From IMG/VR virus record IMGVR_UViG_3300025138_000481, positions 1-20,659 of that record: a stretch of 20,659 bases of DNA; one strand, given 5' to 3'. The position numbers and the translations under genes were made by a program. The notes under the pieces were generated by a model, which had not been told where the DNA came from, made no database searches, and worked only from the letters and a program-made list of their open reading frames with translations. This stretch comes from a virus. This document shows, one piece after another, positions 14,647 to 20,659 of this stretch; within the stretch, counting starts at the first letter, position 1; each line of letters opens with the position of its first letter.

Positions 14647-15645
14647 TTATGCTACTGTTACTTCGCCTTGGTTACCAGTAATGTACCAAGCTGATCCTTC
14701 CCAAATTAATGTAACTGCATCATGTTGTGCAAGAGCAATAGTACTACTTGCTCCATCATGATTGAAGTTAGCAGGGGTAATTGTAGTAACACCAGCTTCT
14801 TTATTAATAAAAATTTTATATTCTCCCGGTGTAGTTCCATCTGCTAAACTAACCGCTAATGCACTGTTTGAACCACAAACTATTACTGTTGCTCCAGAAG
14901 GAGCAGCACCTGCAGAACTTATGGCCGCGGTAGTTAAAGCTAGTTTTGCAACCTCAACGGATCCGGTGCCTTTACCTGCAAGTTTTAGATTTACATTCGC
15001 GTCACCACCTGATGCAGATACGGTAGGTTTATTACCACTAGAATTATTTGATATAGTAATTTCATTAACAGCACTTCCAACAGGTGTAATCTTTATGACT
15101 TCTGCTCCAGCCGTGTCATTAATTGCAGTACCAATTCTTGGAGATGTTAGTGTCTTATTAGTTAAGGTCTGTGTTGCCGCAATAAATGTAATCGTATCAC
15201 TATCAGCTAGAACTGGTAAGTTAATATTTCTATTAGCAGATAACTCTCCAGGCACTAAGGTGTATGTATGATTTGAACTTGTATCATTCACTTTAGGAGT
15301 CGTTAAAGTTGCTGATGTTAATGTTTTATTAGTTAAAACATCAGTTGTATCTTTTAAGACGATTATTCCAGTAGCATCAGGTAACTGAACAGTTTTATCA
15401 ACACTTGTTGGATTTGCGGCCATTAACTTCGTTTCAAAATCGTCAGCGCTCGTGCCTTCAAATATAATTGCACCAGTTCCGCCAGAATCTTTTATTATAG
15501 TCAATGTACTTAACGTTGTACTATCACCACCGAATTGCGTATATAGTTCTTTAAAATTAGAATTGATCTTGGTTCCTGCAGACCTAAGAGTATCGCCTGT
15601 ACCGTCGTTGGCTGAAGAACCTATATTAATATCTTGTCTTGTCAT
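14647..15645 (-). CDS. Short fibre with gp10-type baseplate-attachment N-terminus (332 aa)
   Basis: Residues 3-35 closely follow the start of T4 gp10: DINIGSSANDGTGDTLR then SAGTKINSNFKELYTQF, against T4 NINIGNVVDDGTGDYLR then KGGIKINENFDELYYEL. T4 gp9 has a weaker version. This motif anchors fibres and pins to the baseplate. The rest is fibre-like, with VLTNKTLTSATLTTPKVND and QTLTNKTLTSPRI repeats and a beta C-terminal domain (TPGEYKIFINKEAG to WEGSAWYITGNQGEV). T4 gp10 has about 600 residues, so this protein keeps the anchor but not the tail-pin head. It has its own late promoter at 15668-15675 and an AGGAAA ribosome site. It is probably a short baseplate fibre. Confidence 0.8.
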   Translation of the reverse strand: MTRQDINIGSSANDGTGDTLRSAGTKINSNFKELYTQFGGDSTTLSTLTIIKDSGGTGAIIFEGTSADDFETKLMAANPTSVDKTVQLPDATGIIVLKDTTDVLTNKTLTSATLTTPKVNDTSSNHTYTLVPGELSANRNINLPVLADSDTITFIAATQTLTNKTLTSPRIGTAINDTAGAEVIKITPVGSAVNEITISNNSSGNKPTVSASGGDANVNLKLAGKGTGSVEVAKLALTTAAISSAGAAPSGATVIVCGSNSALAVSLADGTTPGEYKIFINKEAGVTTITPANFNHDGASSTIALAQHDAVTLIWEGSAWYITGNQGEVTVA

Positions 15646-15667
15646 TTTGTTTCCTAATTAATAGTGT

Positions 15668-15675
15668 TATTTATA
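15668..15675 (-). promoter_or_regulatory. T4-type late promoter (TATAAATA) before the gp10-like fibre gene
   Basis: Minus-strand bases 15675-15668 are exactly TATAAATA. The element directly abuts the TAG stop of the 318-aa gene (15678-15676) and is 22 bases from the fibre ATG. A start about 6 bases downstream leaves a leader of about 16 bases that still contains the AGGAAA ribosome site. This promoter would boost the fibre, gp8 and DUF4815 genes relative to gp6. Confidence 0.8.
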
Positions 15676-16632
15676 CTAGATAGCTGAGTCAGATGTAGTA
15701 AATAAATCATTATCCATTGTCTCTACATTTAGCGAGAAGTCCGGTGTAGCATTTTCATCACTGTCTCTGATACTACTATCATCAAATGTAAATGAGTTTG
15801 GAGTAATAATTTGTCTAATCGTGTGATATGTTTTATCTAACCTATCAAGAGAGATAGTGCCATAATCGGCCACAAGTTCATTTAGATTAGACTGTCTTAT
15901 TAGGCTACCATCAGACTCAATTAACGTAGTAGGTTGAGTGAATAATGTTAACATTGGATTAATAGCTTGTGAAATAACAGTTGTATCTGCGCTATCATCT
16001 ATTGATAACGGTGCCGTAATTGGATTCAGGGCTTCAGCATCTGATATCACTTGACCTGCATAATAAAAACCAGCTGGATGTGCGTACTTCTTATATAGCT
16101 CATTCCAGTTATTTACTGATATGCCAGTCTTTATAAGTAAGCCAAATGTTTGAAATAACTCATTATTTTGTATAAACTTTAAAGACTCTACTCCAATCTG
16201 ACTAGCAGAGTCGCCAATAGTAAATATTGATTCCTTACCATACTCAACTTCAGCTCTTTGTTGAAAGAATAACCTAAAAAATTCTTCCATTCCAAACCTA
16301 CTACCTTTTAGCTTAGTTAGTTCTGCTAAACGAGTTGCAGCATATCTTGCATTAGAAAAGATATCTCCTGATTTAAGGCCACCACTTATTTCAGTTATTA
16401 AGTTATCAAGTCGATCTGAAGGAGTTTCTCTAATATCTTTTGTGGCAAAGATACTACGGTTATCATCACCAAAAGCATGCGTACCACCAGATGAGTCTAA
16501 GAAATCATAATACTTTTCTAAGAACGTTACTAGTGTTGGAAACTCAGACGTATAAAATTCAGGTAAAGCTTCTCTTACTTTCCTAACATTAAAGTTTTTT
16601 AATCGTCTTTTACTATGATAGTCAATTGTCAT
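15676..16632 (-). CDS. Baseplate-region structural protein in the gene-7 position (318 aa)
   Basis: The protein opens with a basic stretch (MTIDYHSKRRLKNFNVRKVR), then LPEFYTSEFPTLVTFLEKYY-DFLD (residues 23-46). It later has WNELYKKYAHPAGFYYAG (177-194), and it ends in an acidic tail (SDENATPDFSLNVETMDNDL). The 'LPEFy...yP.lv.FL..YY.fL' start and a 'W...YKK..HPAGF' phrase are ones I recall in structural proteins of marine T4-like phages, placed next to gp6. T4 has the 1032-aa wedge protein gp7 here; this one is far shorter and I see no convincing gp7 match. The ATG immediately follows the gp6 stop (TAA-ATG). It is probably a wedge or peripheral baseplate protein, by context. Confidence 0.7.
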   Translation of the reverse strand: MTIDYHSKRRLKNFNVRKVREALPEFYTSEFPTLVTFLEKYYDFLDSSGGTHAFGDDNRSIFATKDIRETPSDRLDNLITEISGGLKSGDIFSNARYAATRLAELTKLKGSRFGMEEFFRLFFQQRAEVEYGKESIFTIGDSASQIGVESLKFIQNNELFQTFGLLIKTGISVNNWNELYKKYAHPAGFYYAGQVISDAEALNPITAPLSIDDSADTTVISQAINPMLTLFTQPTTLIESDGSLIRQSNLNELVADYGTISLDRLDKTYHTIRQIITPNSFTFDDSSIRDSDENATPDFSLNVETMDNDLFTTSDSAI

Positions 16633-18462
16633 TTATATACTTACCGATGTATTTTGAAAATCTAATATTGCTCTTGAAGATGAAAGTGACGTGTCAATGT
16701 CTATAACATAATTTCTTAATGGCCTTATTGTACTCTGATTAGCAGGAGTAACCGTAAGCGTTATAGCACTTCCTTCAATCGCCGAAGGTTTAAATCCTAC
16801 TAAGTCAACTATTCCACCGGTGTTGCTATATGAACCAACATTATCAACTTCAATTGTGCCATCGACTGATACAACTTGTAATTTCGTATCATTTACTTTA
16901 TTTCTTATGCTACATGTTTGTGAATTAAATGTAAACTGAGTAGATGATATTGTAGCTACAGTAGGATCCGGTTCTGCTAATGGCACCGGAAAGATGATTT
17001 TATAAGCTTGTGGGCTATTTAAAATTGGAACAAAACTCTGTTTCATTTTAATATCCATCTTGGAATTTAATATTGCAGAGTCAATAGCATCTATAATAGT
17101 TAATAGATTTGATCTTCTAAAAACTTTATCGAACTTACCTAAGTTAGCACTGAAAAAGTTATTGATTGTTGTTTGAACTAAGTTTTGAATTGCCTGTGCA
17201 GTGGCATTAGTTAAGTCAGGATCCAAGTTAAATGTAGTCTGTACTTCTAGCAAAGTTTCAACAGGATCAACAAATTCTGTTAGTATAGACATAACAGCCA
17301 TGTTCTCTGTAAGTTCTGTTATTATATCATCTTTTACAGTCTGCTTAACTGTCGCATTAATGTTATCTTTAAATTTTAATCCTACAAATACTTGACCATA
17401 AATTGCTGGTACTGAGTCTGCACCTCCGTACGCGGTCACGTCATCCAAGTATGCACCATAATTTGATAAGATCTGTCCTTTATAGTCTTCTGCTGTAACA
17501 AGCCTTCTTTGAGATATAAAAGATATTGGAGCATTTTGTCGTATTGACTCTATATTTTCTTTATATGCTCCGCCTGATGATGCAGTCGATGTCGTGGATG
17601 AAATATTATATTCAACACCGCCTACACTAAACGTAGAGGATGGAGTAAACGTGCTACCTCCATTTGCTACTGTTCCAACAGTTGATAAGTAGTCGATGAC
17701 TATTTTATTTCCAGCTACCGGTCTTTTACCCGTTGCAATTCCATTTCCAAATAAAATTTCATAGTAACCGTTAGGAACTTCTTTTATCTGATAAAAAGTA
17801 CTGTCATCTGTTATTCTTATCGCTTTCTTAATGTTCGTGTACGTATCAAATAAAGCAGATGAAGCCGAGTTAAATACTCTAACTCTAATGGTATTAAGAT
17901 CCATGGTAATATCTGGTATAACAAAGATCTGAGTGTCAGTAGTATCACCAACAAAGAAAGTCTTAGTTTTTTCTGTTCCTTCAAATACTGGAATATCGTT
18001 TCCATCTGTGCCATTTATAAATTGATAAAAACCTGTGCCGCTATCGACTGCAGTAAAGTTTTCTCTTGTTTGAAAAGTATAACTTATTCCTGCGACAGAT
18101 GTTGTAAACTTTGTGTTTCTCGGTAGAGTAAGTACAGTTGGCCTATCACTCGCCGATATTTGAACTGATAAGCTCAATTCAGCCTGAGATGACGTGTATG
18201 ATTTAGGTGCATATCCTAAACCTTCAGCTAATGAAACAACAGAGCTTCTTAACTGAGCAGTGTTTATAAAAGATTCATTTAATGCAAAGTTAGACGTAAG
18301 TCCTGTAAAGTGAGTATTATAAGCTAACACATCAAGTATATTACTTAATCCAGAAGCTTCAAAGTCATAGTCAGCAAATTCTGATTGCTGCTTTAAATAA
18401 TCTTTTAGCCTTGCCTTGATGGTGTCAAAATCAAGTTGTGTTGATCTAATAATTGTTGTCAT
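16633..18462 (-). CDS. 6: Baseplate wedge protein gp6 (609 aa)
   Basis: The N-terminus (FDTIKARLKDYLKQQSEF, then ADYDFEASGLSNILDVLAYNT, residues 12-50) matches T4 gp6 (FAEIKQNLIEWLNGQNEFLD then YDFEGSRLNVLCDLLAYNT). LRSSVVSLAEGLGYAPKS is the next shared block. YEILFGNGIATGKRP corresponds to the FGEG loop of baseplate-J-like proteins, and RLVTAEDYKGQILSNYGAYL to T4 RCVTATDYDTFVSERFGSII. The length is slightly below T4's 660. In T4, gp6 dimers form the continuous inner ring that holds the wedges together. The ATG follows the gp25 stop directly (TAA-ATG), with an AAGGTTA ribosome site inside gene 25. Confidence 0.93.
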   Translation of the reverse strand: MTTIIRSTQLDFDTIKARLKDYLKQQSEFADYDFEASGLSNILDVLAYNTHFTGLTSNFALNESFINTAQLRSSVVSLAEGLGYAPKSYTSSQAELSLSVQISASDRPTVLTLPRNTKFTTSVAGISYTFQTRENFTAVDSGTGFYQFINGTDGNDIPVFEGTEKTKTFFVGDTTDTQIFVIPDITMDLNTIRVRVFNSASSALFDTYTNIKKAIRITDDSTFYQIKEVPNGYYEILFGNGIATGKRPVAGNKIVIDYLSTVGTVANGGSTFTPSSTFSVGGVEYNISSTTSTASSGGAYKENIESIRQNAPISFISQRRLVTAEDYKGQILSNYGAYLDDVTAYGGADSVPAIYGQVFVGLKFKDNINATVKQTVKDDIITELTENMAVMSILTEFVDPVETLLEVQTTFNLDPDLTNATAQAIQNLVQTTINNFFSANLGKFDKVFRRSNLLTIIDAIDSAILNSKMDIKMKQSFVPILNSPQAYKIIFPVPLAEPDPTVATISSTQFTFNSQTCSIRNKVNDTKLQVVSVDGTIEVDNVGSYSNTGGIVDLVGFKPSAIEGSAITLTVTPANQSTIRPLRNYVIDIDTSLSSSRAILDFQNTSVSI

Positions 18463-18906
18463 TTATCTTAACCTTGTTAAATTTACGTTAGTAGTAACTA
18501 CTTGGCTAGTATTAACCACTTTAAATGTTACACTAACTTTTATCTCGTGTGAATCATCTATCAAATTAGTTGTAATATTAAGTACTTCAGCTCTTGGCTC
18601 AAATGTTCCTATAGATTCAAATATTTGTTCTTTTAACTCATCATCATCCACATCAGTATTTAATGCAAAAAGTAGAGAGTTCAAGTTTCCTCCAAATCTT
18701 GGCTGAAACGGTTTCTCACTAAAATTAGTTAATAATAAGTTTTTAACTGATTGCCTTACAGCGGCCGCATTCTCTTTTTTAAATACATCGCCTGCAGCAT
18801 TCTTTGCAAAAGTTAAGTCAATATCTTGATAAGACTTATTTACACCTGATATAATAGTCTTACTTGATATGTTTCCATCTTCAATTGAAAAAGATCTAAT
18901 TGGCAT
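18463..18906 (-). CDS. 25: Baseplate wedge protein gp25 (GPW/gp25 family, 147 aa)
   Basis: This is a canonical gp25/GPW protein. It has YQDIDLTFAKNAAGDVFKKE (residues 26-45), AVRQSVKNLLLTNFSEKPFQ (49-68), PRFGGNLNSLLF (69-80) and the conserved EPR motif at 103-105 (TFEPRAEVL). In contractile injection systems gp25 binds gp6 and nucleates sheath contraction from the baseplate; the EPR loop belongs to the core bundle. T4 gp25 has 132 residues. A late promoter lies 19 bases upstream, within an inverted repeat, and an AAAGGAAA ribosome site is well placed. The gene is followed without gap by gene 6. Confidence 0.95.
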   Translation of the reverse strand: MPIRSFSIEDGNISSKTIISGVNKSYQDIDLTFAKNAAGDVFKKENAAAVRQSVKNLLLTNFSEKPFQPRFGGNLNSLLFALNTDVDDDELKEQIFESIGTFEPRAEVLNITTNLIDDSHEIKVSVTFKVVNTSQVVTTNVNLTRLR

Positions 18907-18918
18907 GCTGATTTCCTT

Positions 18919-18939
18919 TAACTGTATTTATAACAGTTA
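18919..18939. repeat. Inverted repeat enclosing the gene 25 late promoter
   Basis: The arms TAACTGT (18919-18925) and ACAGTTA (18933-18939) are perfect reverse complements around a 7-base centre, so the late-promoter element sits at the middle of the palindrome. The right arm includes the stop codon of the upstream 213-aa gene. It could be a protein-binding palindrome or an RNA hairpin in readthrough transcripts. Its role is unknown. Confidence 0.55.
18925..18932 (-). promoter_or_regulatory. T4-type late promoter (TATAAATA) before gene 25
   Basis: Minus-strand bases 18932-18925 are exactly TATAAATA, in the 30-base gap between the 213-aa gene and gene 25. The expected start is near 18919, leaving a leader of about 13 bases with the AAAGGAAA ribosome site. 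The element lies inside a perfect 7-bp inverted repeat (separate entry). It should drive genes 25 and 6 and the gene after them. Confidence 0.8.
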
Positions 18940-19578
18940 TGTGCTTTCATTCACATTTGTTGTAGGTAATACTTCTAATAGCTCACCATTAACCTGGTTT
19001 ATGTTGTTATATCGAGTTTCTATCTTATTATTGTAAGTAACTGACCAAGGAGGTATTACTTCAGGCATTACTAATATTATCTGCGCATTTAAAGTATTAT
19101 CCGGATTGTAGTTGTCATAATCTAAAATCATCCTGTCAAAATTTAAGTTATCTTTCCAGTAAATTGCTAAGTTAAATGTTTTCTCTACAGCAATATTACC
19201 TTTGAAGTCTATAAGCTCATATACTATAGCTCTACCTTTGGACATTAAATAATTTATTCCATCACTAACATCAAGATCTTCTGTACTTTCCGGCCTATAT
19301 AATCCTTCCACAACTTGTAATCTAAAATCTTTAAACTCTTTAACAACTTCAACGCCATTAATAGTTTTCATCGCATTAGCTTGTAATGAGTACTGCTTGG
19401 CTAAGATTAATTTTTCACTCTCTTCTAGTATATGCGTTAAAGTAACGGGGTCACCTATACCGCCTAAAAACGTACCCACAGTAATACCTGGAGATAGCTT
19501 AGTTTTATTTGTTATAAAGTCTTGAAATACCGGATTGTATTTTCCATCCACATAAAAATCTGTTTTTACTAAACTCAT
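18937..19578 (-). CDS. Baseplate-cluster structural protein, unassigned (213 aa)
   Basis: The protein begins MSLVKTDFYVDGKYNPVFQD, has VEGLYRPESTEDLDVSDGIN near residue 90-110, a central beta-rich part (GRAIVYELIDFKGNIAVEKT, FNLAIYWKD) and ends with a Thr/Asn-rich tail. It lies between the gp5-like gene (start-stop overlap ATGA) and gene 25. In other T4-like phages wedge protein gp53 can lie nearby. However, the LysM-like motif of T4 gp53 (YYIKGSPRPEELANAIYGNP) is not visible here, so I do not call it gp53. An AGGG-type ribosome site precedes the ATG. It is most likely a baseplate component, from position only. Confidence 0.7.
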   Translation of the reverse strand: MSLVKTDFYVDGKYNPVFQDFITNKTKLSPGITVGTFLGGIGDPVTLTHILEESEKLILAKQYSLQANAMKTINGVEVVKEFKDFRLQVVEGLYRPESTEDLDVSDGINYLMSKGRAIVYELIDFKGNIAVEKTFNLAIYWKDNLNFDRMILDYDNYNPDNTLNAQIILVMPEVIPPWSVTYNNKIETRYNNINQVNGELLEVLPTTNVNEST

Positions 19579-20659
19579 GATATTACCCTACTAGGATTTG
19601 TTGATTTGCCAATAGGATCTGATCCTCTTCTTGGTGATTTTTTTTCACTTACAATTCTTCCAGTTGACAGTGGTGAGAGACGCATACCAAAAGGTGATAT
19701 TGTTCCGTCTTTTAATAATGCAGATATAAAGGTTTCATTGTTTAAGTTGTTAGGATCTCTTAACTTTGATCTCGCCTGTCTTGTATTTAAGTCGACTTTT
19801 GATACACCTCCGTAATGAACTGATCTATTTAGTGCATTAAACATATTATTATACTCATCAATGAACACCTTTGTAATTGCAACACCTGACTTTGACAGAG
19901 CATCATTTAATATGTCGGTAGTCGGTCCTCCTGCGACTGTATCGGAGTCTGCCGCTACTGTGGTATTATTTACATTTGTACCAGGAGATCCGGCGGCTCC
20001 TTGAGGAGCTCGTCCTGCAGTTGTTGCAAAGTCTGCATGATTAGCAGAATCAGCTTTACCAGTCAAGTCACCATGAAAGGTTGTAGCATACATTGCAGTA
20101 GCATGAACTGAAGTAGAATTAACTCTCGGTATGTGTGCAGTATGACCGTAGTAAACCATATTATTACCACCTATTGTTCCACTATCACCAAGCACTGCAA
20201 GAGATGAAGCAGAAATATTCGTGCTTAGAGCTGAAACTGTTACTTCATTTTCTGCTGTCATCTTTAAGCTATTACCTACTGCATAATTATGATTTGATTT
20301 TACGTATTCTTCGAATGATCCCTTTGTTAGATTTGTTCTATTTCCATGTACTAATGAAGTTAAAGCTCCACCAATCATTTCTTTTTTGTTACCTATTACT
20401 TGATTTTCTACGTCACCGGCAACATCTTGTATGAATCCTCTTGTAACATTTTGTTCCATATCACCTTTAACTGTAACATTATAGTCACCACCAACTTCAA
20501 GATCGAAGTCACCGGCAACCTTCATCTTTAAGTTACCGTTATATTGAAGCTCACCATCTCCGTCAACAATTACTTTTTCATCACATGCTGTTACACGTAG
20601 TGTATTTTTAGTTGATCCATATATTACCGTACCATCCGCGCGCATCTCCACGCCCGACC
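19575..20659 (-). CDS. 5: gp5-like baseplate hub/needle protein, C-terminal part (starts beyond right edge)
   Basis: The frame is open to the right edge. The upstream codons TCG-GGC-GTG continue into EMRADGTVIYG, so the true start is outside. The first ~110 visible residues show gp5/VgrG-type needle repeats: GDFDLEVGGDYNVTVKGDM, then QNV, QDVAGDVENQVIGN and similar 8-10-residue periods expected of a triple-stranded beta-helix. A Gly/Ala linker region follows (TTFHGDLTGKADSANHADF, then GRAPQGAAGSPG). The C-terminal ~130 residues form a separate mixed domain with FIDEYNNMFNALNRSVHYGG and a basic end. T4 gp5 has an OB-fold and lysozyme domain before its needle; these would lie outside the window, so whether this phage keeps the lysozyme cannot be judged. 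Confidence 0.8.
   Translation of the reverse strand, partial: SGVEMRADGTVIYGSTKNTLRVTACDEKVIVDGDGELQYNGNLKMKVAGDFDLEVGGDYNVTVKGDMEQNVTRGFIQDVAGDVENQVIGNKKEMIGGALTSLVHGNRTNLTKGSFEEYVKSNHNYAVGNSLKMTAENEVTVSALSTNISASSLAVLGDSGTIGGNNMVYYGHTAHIPRVNSTSVHATAMYATTFHGDLTGKADSANHADFATTAGRAPQGAAGSPGTNVNNTTVAADSDTVAGGPTTDILNDALSKSGVAITKVFIDEYNNMFNALNRSVHYGGVSKVDLNTRQARSKLRDPNNLNNETFISALLKDGTISPFGMRLSPLSTGRIVSEKKSPRRGSDPIGKSTNPSRVIS

Noticed and set aside
18937-19578. Calling the 213-aa protein gp53
   Set aside because: Its place and size would fit, but the LysM-like segment that characterises T4 gp53 is not visible.

Overview
This window looks like part of a T4-like (contractile-tailed) phage genome, probably from an AT-rich marine virus of the cyanophage/pelagiphage kind. 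Several minus-strand proteins align by eye with T4 baseplate-wedge proteins: gp25 (EPR motif), gp6, gp8 (both termini) and a fibre with a gp10-type N-terminus. Exact matches to the T4 late-promoter element TATAAATA stand in gene-start gaps on the same strand. The habitat and host are inferred from protein style and base composition. No integrase, tRNA, rRNA, CRISPR array or insertion sequence was seen.

Layout, read in the direction of late transcription (right to left, minus strand). (1) 20659-18463: C-terminal part of a gp5-like hub/needle protein, an unassigned 213-aa protein, and gp25. (2) 18462-13235: gp6, a 318-aa wedge-region protein in the place where T4 has gene 7, a short fibre with a gp10-like attachment motif, and an enlarged gp8. 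(3) 13223-4645: a 1319-aa DUF4815-type structural protein, a 522-aa companion, a small coiled-coil protein, a decapeptide-repeat fibre, a protein built of three similar ~100-aa repeats, and a 169-aa unknown. (4) 4685-785: an inserted accessory cassette. Four genes run on the plus strand (two paralogous GT-A glycosyltransferases, a twitch-type radical SAM enzyme and a third glycosyltransferase). They diverge from a minus-strand methyltransferase-like gene. (5) 715-1: tail-fibre-type genes resume on the minus strand behind a fresh late promoter; the last runs off the left edge.

The minus-strand structural genes are almost end to end (overlaps of a few bases, or gaps of a few to about 30), mostly with AAGGA-type ribosome sites, so they probably form late operons restarted by promoters before gene 25, the gp10-like fibre and the 116-aa gene. 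They would build the baseplate wedge, hub needle and host-contact fibres. The cassette is visibly more AT-rich, tightly overlapped, opposite in strand and mostly poor in ribosome sites, which suggests separate acquisition and separate (probably earlier) expression. Its enzyme mix suggests glycan or peptide modification, either of the host surface or of the adjacent fibres. It is the most interesting part of the window.

Coding density is near total. The only gap longer than about 40 bases is 716-784, which holds a late promoter, a small hairpin and a ribosome site.
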